From Flavobacteriaceae bacterium UBA1903 (GTDB lineage Bacteria; Bacteroidota; Bacteroidia; Flavobacteriales; Flavobacteriaceae): DNA of 64,000 bases. Below the pieces are notes generated by a model. The model searched no databases. It saw nothing but the letters and a program-made list of their open reading frames with translations, and was not told where the DNA came from. Location of the stretch: NCBI GenBank assembly GCA_002337605.1, contig DDGL01000003.1, positions 207,537 to 271,536 on the forward strand, read 5' to 3'. A program made the position numbers and the translations under genes. Position 1 is the first letter of the stretch. Each line of letters opens with the position of its first letter. Below, in pieces: positions 25,767 through 35,518 of the stretch.

Positions 25767-26429
25767 TTAATGCGTACTTATTTCAATTATTTTTTTTGAA
25801 ATTTTTGAACCTTTATTCAGCAACATAATATGGGTCCCTCCTTCTATAACCTTACAGTTGTCTATGTTTTTTATAGGGAATATGATGTCTGCATCCCCAT
25901 GGATGTGAATGGTTTCACCCGCAGGTTTCTTAGGTTGCCAGCACACCATATTTTCAATAGCCCAGTTTAAATACCTGGCACTACGAACATGGAGAAAGGC
26001 CTGATACAACTCCAGTCTTTTGCGGGATTTTGGTCCAATCGCAAACTTCGTGAGGTCGTCAGAACTTAACATAATGCGAGTAGGCACCAATTTATATAAC
26101 TTGGTAATGCGGGCTATTTTAAGTCTTCTGGGAAATTCTGTTCGGCTTTTTACACTGGAAATAATAATGACTTTTTTCAAGGTTAAGAAATGAGCCATTT
26201 CCTGCACCATAACCCCGCCAAAACTTACACCAACCAGCACAGCATTTTCATGTGTTACAGCGGCTGCCATACGCTTAGCGTACAAATCTATTGGCTCATT
26301 TTTCTCAGGGATTAACCATTCAATAATATGAGTTTTGAAGCGGTCTTCAGGTAAACGAATATTTTTGAAAATTTCCTTTCCTGCTGCAAGTCCAGGCACA
26401 AAATAAACGTGAATTTTATCTTTACTCAT
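25767..26429 (-). CDS. Alpha/beta-hydrolase family protein
   Basis: 220 residues from ATG 26429. Upstream in-frame sequence to 26522 crosses the promoter region and is rejected. It has an oxyanion-type VYFVPGLAAG, the nucleophile elbow VGVSFGGVM (Ser69), an acid in HIHGDADIIFP and a final His in GGTHIML. It is an esterase- or lipase-like soluble enzyme of unknown substrate. It is divergent from pirin, with facing promoters at 26470-26490. Confidence 0.83.
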   Translation of the reverse strand: MSKDKIHVYFVPGLAAGKEIFKNIRLPEDRFKTHIIEWLIPEKNEPIDLYAKRMAAAVTHENAVLVGVSFGGVMVQEMAHFLTLKKVIIISSVKSRTEFPRRLKIARITKLYKLVPTRIMLSSDDLTKFAIGPKSRKRLELYQAFLHVRSARYLNWAIENMVCWQPKKPAGETIHIHGDADIIFPIKNIDNCKVIEGGTHIMLLNKGSKISKKIIEISTH

Positions 26430-26469
26430 AACTGTCTTAAGTAATACAACCGAACTACCGATTTTTCCG

Positions 26470-26490
26470 TAACTTTGTAGTACAAAGATA
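26470..26490. promoter_or_regulatory. Facing -7 elements of hydrolase and pirin genes
   Basis: TAACTTTG on the plus strand (26470-26477) for pirin and TATCTTTG on the minus strand (26490-26483) for the hydrolase, 5 bp apart. The overlap suggests that the two promoters compete. -33 boxes are weak. Confidence 0.5.
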
Positions 26491-26520
26491 CTAAGTAGTG
26501 TTTCCAAAGTTGGGGTTCCC

Positions 26521-27237
26521 ATGAAAAAGATTTTACATCCTGCAAAAACACGAGGAACCGCGAATTTTGGTTGGTTAGAAGCTCGTTATTCATTCAGTTT
26601 TGCAAACTTTTTTAATCCTGAAAGAACTCAATTTGGAAAATTACGAGTGCTGAATGATGATACCGTAGCAGGCGGCATGGGATTTGGTAAACATCCTCAT
26701 AAAAACATGGAGATTATTACTATACCACAAGAAGGAGCACTTAAACATAGAGATTCTATGGGAAACGAAGGTATCATTGAAAGTGGCGACATCCAAATTA
26801 TGAGTGCTGGGAGCGGCGTAGAACACAGCGAGATGAACGCCAGCAGTAAAGAGCCAGTAAAGCTTTTCCAAATCTGGGTGTTTCCTGAAGAAGAAAACGT
26901 TACACCAAGATACGCTCAAAAAAAAATTGCCCCGTTACTAAATAAAAATACCTTTAGCAACGTTGTAAAACCCAAGAATAAAGCACACAAAGATGAGTTA
27001 TGGATTCACCAACAGGCTTATTTTAGTATAGGAGAATTTACGGAGACAACCCATACAGCTTACATATTAAACAACAAGACTCACGGAATTTACTTAATGG
27101 TATTAAAAGGCACCATTGAAATTGACAGTGAAATACTAAATGAACGAGATGCTATCGGAATCTGGGAAACAACTCAGGTTTCAATAAAAGCGAATGAAGG
27201 TAGTAAAGCCTTGCTCATAGAAGTACCAATGAATTAA
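26521..27237 (+). CDS. Pirin-family bicupin
   Basis: 238 residues. The N-terminal cupin has the metal ligands of pirin: His58 and His60 in GKHPHKNMEI, His102 and Glu104 in GVEHSEMN. The LEARYSFSFANFFNPER opening is typical. Bacterial pirins are iron proteins, some with quercetin dioxygenase activity and some regulatory. The ATG starts 31 nt after the end of the overlapping promoter pair. Confidence 0.93.
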   Translation: MKKILHPAKTRGTANFGWLEARYSFSFANFFNPERTQFGKLRVLNDDTVAGGMGFGKHPHKNMEIITIPQEGALKHRDSMGNEGIIESGDIQIMSAGSGVEHSEMNASSKEPVKLFQIWVFPEEENVTPRYAQKKIAPLLNKNTFSNVVKPKNKAHKDELWIHQQAYFSIGEFTETTHTAYILNNKTHGIYLMVLKGTIEIDSEILNERDAIGIWETTQVSIKANEGSKALLIEVPMN

Positions 27238-27257
27238 AAAAATTAAATCCCTCCATT

Positions 27258-27557
27258 ATGATTGAAGATGTAGAAATTACCGACAACGAATTCCTTCGCC
27301 AGTTTGAACTGGAAGTAGGAGACAATATGGCTCGCATAGAGTATGCCCTCCAGGATCGTAAAATCTTCTTGACTAAGTTCGATATGCCTGAAGACATGGA
27401 AGACCAGGGCTTTAGAGACATCTTTATTAAAGCAGTGTTTGACGAAGTAAAGGATCGCGGGATAAGCCTTGTACCCACAAGCCCAGAAATTGCAGGTTTT
27501 ATGCGTAAAAACAGAAGAAAATATAAGTCACTACTTCCCGTTGGAATAAGCATATAA
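27258..27557 (+). CDS. GNAT-type N-acetyltransferase, YjdJ-like
   Basis: 99 residues, a stand-alone minimal GNAT domain. ARIEYALQDRKIFLTKFDMP and the acetyl-CoA-binding DQGFRDIFIKAVFDEVKDRG are followed by VPTSPEIAGFMRKNRRKY. The family's substrates are unknown. It follows the pirin gene by 20 nt, probably in one transcript, and a strong terminator follows. Confidence 0.88.
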   Translation: MIEDVEITDNEFLRQFELEVGDNMARIEYALQDRKIFLTKFDMPEDMEDQGFRDIFIKAVFDEVKDRGISLVPTSPEIAGFMRKNRRKYKSLLPVGISI

Positions 27558-27580
27558 CACATTTAAACACACTATTGTCG

Positions 27581-27620
27581 CCTTTGATTTTATATAGTTA
27601 GTAAAATCAAAGGTTTTTTT
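27581..27620 (+). terminator. Terminator after the pirin/GNAT unit
   Basis: Perfect 12-bp stem cctttgatttta / taaaatcaaagg, 9-nt loop, then seven T. Confidence 0.9.
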
Positions 27621-27740
27621 ATACCTTAAAACGTAGCTTTTTTAAGAAAACTTTAAGCGTGAAAAGAATGCTAAAGTTGCCACCAGTCTTGCGCAACTAC
27701 TGTACTTTTATGTTTTACAATTAACAACCTAACTCTTTAT

Positions 27741-30700
27741 ATGAAGGAATTTACTCATAAAACCACCCTCAAAACATTCTTTTTTATTGTTAGCCTCCTT
27801 ATATTTTCGGCCTGTGCCAGTTATAAAGAGCAAAAGGCAGCTTCACTACAAGAAGTTACCTCCTCCACAAAAAAACCGGTACATACTTTTTTTGTGGCTG
27901 GCGGATTGGGAAATAGTCAAGAAAGTATCGACAGCCCCATTTTGGATAAACTTCAGCAAAGATTGGCTGAAACCAATAAAAACAGCACACTCTTATTTAC
28001 TGGAAATTATACCAGCGCCAATTTTGAAAATGAAAGCTATAACCAAAACCTGCTTCAAAAACAGTTGGATCTGGCCAATTCTTTCAAAGGAAAAACCTAT
28101 TTCATTCCAGGGACGAACGAATGGGAAAGTAAAAATGCCAAACAAATTGAATGGGTAGAAGATTATATTAAAGATAAAAACCTGAAAGGAATAGAAGTAG
28201 AACCTAACAATGTGTGTCCCCTTGAGTACCGCAAAATTTCTGATGATATCGATATGATCTTAATAGATTCCAAATGGTACATTAGCAATTGGGACCGTGT
28301 GCAGTATATCAACCAAAAGTGCAGTGATATTAAGACACAACGTCGGTTTATAGAAGAGCTGGAAGGAATGATCAAGGATGCCAGAGGAAAAAACCTGGTA
28401 ATTGTAATGAGCCATCCAATTTTCAGTAATGGAATGAATGCCAACAATTATCTGGGAGGAATGAACCCAGACAAAATTTTCTTCAGAAGATATCAAGAGC
28501 TCGCTATTAACGTTGCGGCGCTTATTCAGGACTTGGACCGGGTCACCTTACTATCTGGACATGAAAACAGCATGCAATACCTTACGTCTAAAAACAGGGC
28601 ACACCAAGTAATTAGTGGCTCCCTTGGAAAAGCATCAAAGACCAAGCGTGAAAATGCTCGCTTGAGCACTGTAGGAGGACAATTGAAATATGAAGGGCAA
28701 TATACCTACGGAGAAGAAGGTTTCAGCATAGTGCGTTACTTCGAGGATGGAAGTTCACAAGTTACCTTTGTAACTGCTGCCGGAGAAAAAACTTTTAATA
28801 TGACCTCAGAATTCCCGGACAATGATTTAGACTCTTCCAGACCATCTTTTACTTCCGAAACCGTACAAGTGCCTATTGTAAGTGATAAAGAAAAACTTGA
28901 CAAATCTGGATTTTACAAATTTATGTGGGGAGATCGCTTTAGGGAATATTATGGAGTACCTGTGACGGCAATCAATGCCGATCTTACCAAATACAGAGGA
29001 GGGCTTACAGTAAAGGAAGCTGGTGGTGGACACCAAACATATTCAGCAAAATTACAGGATGAAAATGGAACCGAGTTTGCTATACGTGGCCTTGAAAAAG
29101 ATGCTTTTAAGTTTTTGAAATTCAAAGTGAAAGGGATCACTTTCGAACCGGATGAATACCGTGGGACATTTGCTGAAACTGTAGTATATGACTTTTTTAC
29201 GACCACACACCCTTTCATGATGTTGGTAATAGACCCCATGGCCAAAGAAATAAACGTGAACCATGCGAATATTGAGTTAGCCTATGTTCAAAAGCAACCC
29301 AACCTTGACGCCTTAGGGAAAAATTATGGAGATGCCCTTTATTGGATTGAAGAACGTCCTGATGATGGTCAAGAAGATTTTGAAGGGTATAACCGCGCCA
29401 ATCCAGGCGGTGGTGAAGTAAAAACTTTTGAAAGTGCCACTGATGTATTGGAGAAGCTGCGTGAAGACGAAAAATACAGTGTCGATCAAAGAGCATGGAT
29501 ACGCGCCCGTTTGTTCGATATGTTAATTGGAGACTGGGACCGTCACCAGGACCAATGGCGCTTCGTTGAATACGAAATAAGCGATGACGAAACCCGCTTT
29601 ATCCCGATTCCACGAGATAGGGACGCTGCTTTTTCAAAGTTTGATGGTGTAATGCTTACCCTCATAAAAATAATCGCTCCGGACACTCGCTTTTGGCAAA
29701 CTTATAAAGATGATATTAGAGATATAAAATGGTATAATGGTGAAGGGAACAACCTGGACCGCACCTTTATGACCAAATTCGGAACCGACGCATGGTTAGA
29801 AGAAGCAAAATATATTCAAGAAAATCTTAGCGATGCCGAAATAGATATTGCTTGGGAAAATATCCCACCAGAAGTACAGGATGAAACTTCAGAAATGCTC
29901 AAAAGCCACCTAAAATCAAGGTTGAATAAATTGGATCAATATGCCAAGGAGTATGGAGATTACTTGAATAATACGGTTGCCATACATGGAACCGACAAGG
30001 ACGATACCTTCGAAATAACACGACTGCCTGGTGGAAAAACCCAGGTCGTGATAAAACGAGCCATAAAGGATAAAAAAGATCCCGTTATCTTAGACAGAAC
30101 CTTCAGCAAAGAAGAAACAAAAGAGATTTGGGTATATGGACTAAACGATGACGATGAATTTAAAGTTTCAGGTGATGGTGACAACCCTATAAAAGTACGT
30201 ATCATTGGTGGCTATGGTAAAGACAAATACACTATAGAAAACCGAAGACAACTAAAGGTATACGATTGGAAATATGAAGACTCTGAATTTGACGAAAAAA
30301 CTCCGGCTCATCAGTTTACGAACTTATACGAGACCAATACCTATCATTGGAGGTATTTCAAGGAAAATAACCATGTGATATTGCCTAATATTGGCTTTCA
30401 GCTTGATGATGGCTTATTTATTGGAGCAAGAGATACCTATACCAACTACGGCTTTAATGGAAATCCATTTAGGTATCAACACATGCTCTCTGCTAGTTAT
30501 TTTTTCAACTTTCAAGCTGTTGAGTTGGAATATGGAGGTGAATTTGCAAATATCTTCCCGCAATGGAATCTTGTGGTAGATGGATATTTTACAAGCGAAT
30601 CTTTCTCCAATAACTTTTTTGGTTTCGGAAATGATTCTTTCTATGACCCGGATGCAGGAAGAGAAGATAGGGATTTTAACCGGGCGAGAACCCAGCAAAT

Positions 30701-31403
30701 CAAATTGGCAGCGGGTATTAAATATAAAACGCTCACATTTAAAGCCCTTTTTGAAAGCTTTGAAGTCCAAGACAATCCCGATAGGTTATTCACGCCGTCC
30801 AATAACGCCGTGAACCCTAATGTCTTCGAGATGCAAAACTACGCCGGTGGGGAAGCCAGTATTAGGTATCGAAACCAAAATGCAATAGACTTTCCGACCA
30901 AAGCATTTAATTTTGATGCGTTTATTGGTTATAAAAGCAACATCGAGGATAGTAATAATGCCTTTGGATATGCAGGTTTACAAGTTGGTATAGATGAAGG
31001 TTTAATTCCTTCAGGTGATTTAGTATTAGGAACATCAGCTGCTGTACGCACCAACTTCGGGGGTGACTATTTCTTCTACCACGCTCCTTCTATTGGAGGG
31101 AATAATGGGTTGAGAGGATTCAGGAACGAACGGTTTACAGGAGAAACTTCATTTTATCATACTACAGACTTAAAACTTCGGTTGCTCAGGCTTACAACAT
31201 CTGTTATCCCTATCACTTTTGGTATGTATGGAGGTTTTGACTACGGAAGGGTCTGGAGCGATCTTGACACTTCAAACACATTACACACCTCGTACGGTGG
31301 CGGAATTTGGCTCAGCGGCTTGAACTCCTTAGGAGTTAAAGCTGGGTATTTTGTCTCTGAAGAAGATTTTCAGGTCCAAGTAGGTCTTGTGCTAACGCAA
31401 TAA
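27741..31403 (+). CDS. Outer-membrane barrel protein with degenerate metallophosphoesterase domain
   Basis: 1220 residues. SPII signal (FFFIVSLLIFSAC, Cys about 25), a calcineurin-like domain (about 45-340), a long middle region (about 400-840) and a C-terminal BamA/D15-like barrel ending VQVGLVLTQ. The order matches Flavobacteriaceae metallophosphatases, but the metal-binding motifs are changed: AGGLGNS (53-59) replaces GDAG, FTGNY replaces LGDN, PGTNEW replaces PGNHDW, and SGHENS (272-277) replaces GHEH. The domain is therefore probably a non-catalytic binding module. The barrel itself looks intact. There is no other gene in the transcript. Confidence 0.85.
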   Translation: MKEFTHKTTLKTFFFIVSLLIFSACASYKEQKAASLQEVTSSTKKPVHTFFVAGGLGNSQESIDSPILDKLQQRLAETNKNSTLLFTGNYTSANFENESYNQNLLQKQLDLANSFKGKTYFIPGTNEWESKNAKQIEWVEDYIKDKNLKGIEVEPNNVCPLEYRKISDDIDMILIDSKWYISNWDRVQYINQKCSDIKTQRRFIEELEGMIKDARGKNLVIVMSHPIFSNGMNANNYLGGMNPDKIFFRRYQELAINVAALIQDLDRVTLLSGHENSMQYLTSKNRAHQVISGSLGKASKTKRENARLSTVGGQLKYEGQYTYGEEGFSIVRYFEDGSSQVTFVTAAGEKTFNMTSEFPDNDLDSSRPSFTSETVQVPIVSDKEKLDKSGFYKFMWGDRFREYYGVPVTAINADLTKYRGGLTVKEAGGGHQTYSAKLQDENGTEFAIRGLEKDAFKFLKFKVKGITFEPDEYRGTFAETVVYDFFTTTHPFMMLVIDPMAKEINVNHANIELAYVQKQPNLDALGKNYGDALYWIEERPDDGQEDFEGYNRANPGGGEVKTFESATDVLEKLREDEKYSVDQRAWIRARLFDMLIGDWDRHQDQWRFVEYEISDDETRFIPIPRDRDAAFSKFDGVMLTLIKIIAPDTRFWQTYKDDIRDIKWYNGEGNNLDRTFMTKFGTDAWLEEAKYIQENLSDAEIDIAWENIPPEVQDETSEMLKSHLKSRLNKLDQYAKEYGDYLNNTVAIHGTDKDDTFEITRLPGGKTQVVIKRAIKDKKDPVILDRTFSKEETKEIWVYGLNDDDEFKVSGDGDNPIKVRIIGGYGKDKYTIENRRQLKVYDWKYEDSEFDEKTPAHQFTNLYETNTYHWRYFKENNHVILPNIGFQLDDGLFIGARDTYTNYGFNGNPFRYQHMLSASYFFNFQAVELEYGGEFANIFPQWNLVVDGYFTSESFSNNFFGFGNDSFYDPDAGREDRDFNRARTQQIKLAAGIKYKTLTFKALFESFEVQDNPDRLFTPSNNAVNPNVFEMQNYAGGEASIRYRNQNAIDFPTKAFNFDAFIGYKSNIEDSNNAFGYAGLQVGIDEGLIPSGDLVLGTSAAVRTNFGGDYFFYHAPSIGGNNGLRGFRNERFTGETSFYHTTDLKLRLLRLTTSVIPITFGMYGGFDYGRVWSDLDTSNTLHTSYGGGIWLSGLNSLGVKAGYFVSEEDFQVQVGLVLTQ

Positions 31404-31431
31404 CATACCAACAGATATCTAAAAAAAGAGG

Positions 31432-32784
31432 TTAACAGAAAGCAGGTGTGGTTGCATACTCAAACCGAACCAGACCATCTTCGTCAATTTCAGTAAGCGT
31501 AACCTGATGTACCGTATTTACAAGCTCCGGATTCCACGGGGCTTTTACTTTTACATAATTTTCGGTAAAGCCGTGAATGTAACCAGCTTTGTTCTCACCT
31601 TCGAATAAGATCGTTCTCTGGGACCCTAACTGACTTTCATAAAAAGCACGTCTCTTTTTTGCTGAAAGTCCGCGTAGCATTTTACTTCGTTTCGCACGTG
31701 TTTTTTTAGGCACTACACCCTCCATTTTGGCAGCAGGTGTATTGTCTCGTTCAGAATAGGTAAACACATGCAAATAGGAAATATTCAATTCGTTCAAAAA
31801 ATGATAGGTTTCCAGAAAACGTTCTTCAGTTTCTCCAGGGAAGCCTACAATTACATCTACGCCAATACATGCATGCGGCATCACTTCTTTAATCTTTGCA
31901 ACACGATCTACATACAATTCTTTCATGTACCGACGGCGCATCAACTTTAAAATATCGTTATTTCCACTTTGCAACGGGATATGAAAATGTGGCACAAAGG
32001 TTCGGGACTGCGATACAAAATCGATGGTTTCGTTTTTCAGTAAGTTGGGTTCAATAGAAGAAATCCGCAACCGCTCAACGCCTTCAACTTTATCCAAGGC
32101 CTGGCACAATTCTAAAAAGGTATGCTCGTGCTTTTTATTACCAAACTCCCCTTTTCCGTAATCCCCAATATTCACCCCTGTCAACACAATTTCTTTGATG
32201 TTTTGAGCTGAGATTTCAGCAGCATTTTTCAATACATTTTCCAAAGTATCGCTTCTGGAAATTCCACGAGCCAGCGGAATGGTACAGTACGTACACTTAT
32301 AATCGCAGCCATCCTGCACCTTTAAAAAAGCACGGGTGCGATCTCCAACGCTATACGAACCCACGTAGAAATCTGCATCTTCAATCTCGCAGGAATGCAC
32401 CTGGGCTCCTTCCCCCCGACTCCGCTCGGGGTGCGTTAAAAGATCATTGATATAGCTTGTAATTTTAAATTTTTCGGTGGCCCCTAACACTAAGTCTACA
32501 CCGTTTACATCGGCTAATTCTTCAGGCTTTAGCTGAGCATAACAACCCACAGCAGCCACAAAAGCTTCCGGATTTACTTTTTGAGCTTTCTTAACGATTG
32601 ATTTAAATCGCTTATCTGCATTCTCGGTAACGCTACAGGTATTTATTACGTAGATGTCTGCCTTTTCTGAAAAGTCTACACGGGCAAACCCTTCGCCTTC
32701 AAAATTACGGGCGATCGTGGCGGTTTCACTGAAATTCAGCTTACAGCCTAAGGTATAATATGCGACTTTTTTTTGTGCTTCCAT
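31432..32784 (-). CDS. mtaB: tRNA t6A37 methylthiotransferase (MtaB)
   Basis: 450 residues. N-terminal MTTase domain with Cys14, Cys50 and Cys81 for the auxiliary cluster; radical SAM domain with Cys160, Cys164 and Cys167 (DGCDYKCTYCTIP); C-terminal TRAM-like end. It makes ms2t6A37 in tRNAs that read ANN codons. Between the two domains (about residues 116-127) the sequence THPERSRGEGAQ is encoded by a GC-rich palindrome (32414-32431) that looks like an inserted repeat (see findings). Catalytic residues are untouched, so activity is likely. Confidence 0.95.
   Translation of the reverse strand: MEAQKKVAYYTLGCKLNFSETATIARNFEGEGFARVDFSEKADIYVINTCSVTENADKRFKSIVKKAQKVNPEAFVAAVGCYAQLKPEELADVNGVDLVLGATEKFKITSYINDLLTHPERSRGEGAQVHSCEIEDADFYVGSYSVGDRTRAFLKVQDGCDYKCTYCTIPLARGISRSDTLENVLKNAAEISAQNIKEIVLTGVNIGDYGKGEFGNKKHEHTFLELCQALDKVEGVERLRISSIEPNLLKNETIDFVSQSRTFVPHFHIPLQSGNNDILKLMRRRYMKELYVDRVAKIKEVMPHACIGVDVIVGFPGETEERFLETYHFLNELNISYLHVFTYSERDNTPAAKMEGVVPKKTRAKRSKMLRGLSAKKRRAFYESQLGSQRTILFEGENKAGYIHGFTENYVKVKAPWNPELVNTVHQVTLTEIDEDGLVRFEYATTPAFC
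32414..32431. repeat. Palindromic repeat inserted inside mtaB
   Basis: Stem ccccga / tcgggg around ctccgc, in frame and much richer in GC than its surroundings. Translated on the gene strand it gives PERSRG. Similar HPERSRR-type peptides are common products of dispersed palindromic repeats in Bacteroidota genes. Confidence 0.75.
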
Positions 32785-32804
32785 ACGCTATTTTAAACGG
32801 GGTG

Positions 32805-32812
32805 CAAATTTA
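32805..32812 (-). promoter_or_regulatory. Probable -7 element for mtaB
   Basis: On the minus strand TAAATTTG followed by CACCCC, 20 bp before the mtaB ATG. The -33 box is not clear. Confidence 0.5.
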
Positions 32813-32859
32813 AGATTTTTTATTGAAAATACCTGCTGGCTTGTTAGATAGCTAGAGAT

Positions 32860-34095
32860 TCAGGAACCTTTTTCCTCGATCCACTTGCTCAAATATTTGG
32901 TTGCCTGCATTGTTTTATACTGAAGAATCTGTCCCATAAAATGATCTTCTCTATGGCATTTTAAATTTTTAGCTACATAAGAAATGTTAGTTGCAAACCT
33001 TTCTGCAAAATTATTTTTCAGAAAGCGACTCTCCAAGATTGCATAGCCTTTTTGCTGAATGTGCAACCAATCTCTTTCTTCTTTGTATACCAATGCTGCA
33101 AGGTTTGTAAATTGCTGCCAGGTATCTGCAATAAATTCCATAGTAGCATCCTGTCCGTACATTCCTTCGGCCCCAACTGGAGTAGTAATAGTTGGCAGCC
33201 CGTGTTGCATAGCTTCAAACAGCTTTCCTTTTAGGCCTGCACCAAAGGGAATAGGTGCTAACTGAACACGCGCTTTTTGCATGACTACTGAAATATCCTT
33301 AACCCAACCTTTGATTAAAAAACGCTCTTTTGGGCTATGCATTTCCTGTATTTGTTGCGGAACATACGCTCCATAAATATGCAGTTCGGCCTGCGAAAAT
33401 TTATCTTTTAAAACAGGCCATATATGCTGTTTCAGTATTTTAACTGAAGCCACATTAGGCGCATGTTTCATATTACCTACTGCTATAAAATGGTGTCGTT
33501 CAATATAGTTACAATGCTCTTTTTTACTTTCCGCTGAAATATTAGAAGTCAGTAAAAACGGAAGGTAAAACAATAGTCCTTCAGGGATTTTAAAGGTTTC
33601 AACAAGCAATCGCAATTCAATTTCAGAAATTAGTAAGTTTAAATCACACCGTAGGATACTGGCCAGTTCACGTTTAGCAGTTTCTGTATAAAGATCTGCT
33701 TTGACAACAGGTATTTCTTTTTTATAGGCCTCTTCCCTGGCCTTCCGCAAAAAGTGCAGGTCTTCGGTATCTAAAATTCTTACTGCATTCGGACATATTT
33801 CAGCAACACGCCATCCAAATTGTTCTTCAGTGACGAAACGATCAAATACAACCACGTCGGGCTGTAACGCCTTCAGAAATTCATCAAACGAAGCGTCATT
33901 TAATTTTAAGGAGACTTCTTTAATTTTAAGGGAGTTTAAAATGGCACTGTGTTCAGATTTTACGGCAGTGCTAGCGAATGTGATAGCAAAACCTTGTTCC
34001 AAAAATAAATCTATTAACTGTAGCATCCTCCCTCCTGCTGCTGTAGTGCTGGGCTCGGGGAAGTTGTGACCTATTATTAAAAGTTTATTGTTCAT
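32860..34095 (-). CDS. Glycosyltransferase, GT4/GT1-like
   Basis: 411 residues with no signal peptide. Two Rossmann-like halves: IIGHNFPEPSTTAAGGRMLQ at the N-terminus, and in the second half AVGNMKHAPNVASVKIL, FLIKGWVKDIS and the donor-site PIPFGAGLKGKLFEAMQHGLP followed by TTPVGAEGM. It transfers a sugar from an activated donor, probably to a surface glycan. No other polysaccharide genes are adjacent. Confidence 0.87.
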   Translation of the reverse strand: MNNKLLIIGHNFPEPSTTAAGGRMLQLIDLFLEQGFAITFASTAVKSEHSAILNSLKIKEVSLKLNDASFDEFLKALQPDVVVFDRFVTEEQFGWRVAEICPNAVRILDTEDLHFLRKAREEAYKKEIPVVKADLYTETAKRELASILRCDLNLLISEIELRLLVETFKIPEGLLFYLPFLLTSNISAESKKEHCNYIERHHFIAVGNMKHAPNVASVKILKQHIWPVLKDKFSQAELHIYGAYVPQQIQEMHSPKERFLIKGWVKDISVVMQKARVQLAPIPFGAGLKGKLFEAMQHGLPTITTPVGAEGMYGQDATMEFIADTWQQFTNLAALVYKEERDWLHIQQKGYAILESRFLKNNFAERFATNISYVAKNLKCHREDHFMGQILQYKTMQATKYLSKWIEEKGS

Positions 34096-34153
34096 TTTTG
34101 GCGTTACTAGCTATTACAAAGAGATTCGCAGAGATGCAAGGATAAATTGTGAC

Positions 34154-35404
34154 TTAATTTAAATGCTCCAAGGCTATTTTCGCTGTTTTTATAGATTTGT
34201 TTTCTCCTTCCACATCTGTCCAGGCAATAAATGCGATATCGTTTAGTATTTCCAATTGCGGGAAACCACTGACACGTTCTGGGGAGGTTTCAGAAATAAT
34301 CACTTCGGAAATTTTCTTACCCGCACTGTTTACTTTCGCGAGCACTAGCGCCTCTTTTTCGTCTTTTGGCTCCATCCATAGCACTAAAGCTTCCGTTTCA
34401 GATAGTATTTGCAGGGCTACCCTGCCCGTGGCACTGCCCTTATCCAGGGTGCTAACCATTCCAAAAGTTTTTGCCCCATCCTTTGAAAAAGCCACATTTA
34501 CGTTTCCCTCGCCTTTAGCAACAGTAAACCAGGCTACTGCAACGTGATCCCCTTTAGCATCTATGGAGGGTCCGTTTACAGGGCAACCAGCGATCTTCCA
34601 ATTGTCATTACCTATTGTTCTTGGCTGGCTCCACCCCGCTTCTTTAGTCCAATCTGTCACCGAGATATCCCGAACCTCCTCCTCGCTTCTGTCCCTATAC
34701 GCTACGATGATCTGGTCATTAGCACCAATCGCAGTGGTGGTTTGGCAACAATCACAAACGCGCTCGTCTAAGAGGGTATCGTAATCGATTGTTCCGTCTT
34801 CAAAAACCAAGGCACCTCGTAAGGTCATCTGCCCTTCTGCGTGCTCTTTTCCTGCAGTCTCCCTGCCATCCAGCCAGGTAACCATAAAGGAGTTTCCTGC
34901 ATACGGTCGCATAGAGACAAAACCGTGCTCACTTTTGGTACCGTCATTATGAAGGATAAAATCTTTTTTCCAGGTCCTGGTTTCAGCATTGTATAAATTT
35001 AGTTTTACATCGTAGGTATACGTAGCTGTATCAGATTTTTCAAGGAAACTAGTGAGGATGTCACCTCGTTTGTTGATAGCAATTGCGGGGAAATCGGCCC
35101 AATTAATAAACCAATCATTACCTTGTGTTATCGTTTCCGCTTCCAACCAATTGGCACCATCGAAAACTGAAAAATTTAAATAACTCGTATCTTTTTTTTG
35201 TGTCATCCAGGACATATACAATTGCTCGCCATTACTGAAGAGACGCGGCAAATGGCTTTGTGGTTCGGTAGGATTATTAAGGCGCTGTATAGAACTTTCT
35301 AACGCTGAGATAGGTGTATTAGCAGGCTTTTCACTTTTTTGTTTGCACGAAATTGTAAAAAGCATAGCTAACAGCCAAAAAACAAGATATTTCTTCATTC
35401 TCAA
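34154..35404 (-). CDS. Sialidase/BNR-like beta-propeller lipoprotein
   Basis: 416 residues with an SPII signal (KKYLVFWLLAMLFTISC). The mature part is a series of beta-blade units (LYMSWMTQKKDTSYLNFSVF, VAVAWFTVAKGEGNVNVAFS) as in sialidase-like propellers, with a CDCC cluster (DERVCDCCQTTTAIG) that is typical of this sub-group. The catalytic residues of true sialidases are not evident, so the activity is uncertain. Confidence 0.8.
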   Translation of the reverse strand: MRMKKYLVFWLLAMLFTISCKQKSEKPANTPISALESSIQRLNNPTEPQSHLPRLFSNGEQLYMSWMTQKKDTSYLNFSVFDGANWLEAETITQGNDWFINWADFPAIAINKRGDILTSFLEKSDTATYTYDVKLNLYNAETRTWKKDFILHNDGTKSEHGFVSMRPYAGNSFMVTWLDGRETAGKEHAEGQMTLRGALVFEDGTIDYDTLLDERVCDCCQTTTAIGANDQIIVAYRDRSEEEVRDISVTDWTKEAGWSQPRTIGNDNWKIAGCPVNGPSIDAKGDHVAVAWFTVAKGEGNVNVAFSKDGAKTFGMVSTLDKGSATGRVALQILSETEALVLWMEPKDEKEALVLAKVNSAGKKISEVIISETSPERVSGFPQLEILNDIAFIAWTDVEGENKSIKTAKIALEHLN

Positions 35405-35518
35405 AATTTAGCCCTAAAAATACACAATCTAATAACTAATGTAGGTGTATTCATTTTTTTGGTTTTGAAAGCCCAAGGAAAATGGAAGAATGAAGTTGCA
35501 ATTTGAAATTTTCTAAGA

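Noticed and set aside
26430..26522. Longer N-terminus of the alpha/beta hydrolase
   Set aside because: It spans the facing -7 elements and does not resemble the hydrolase fold; MSKDKIHVYF is a natural start.
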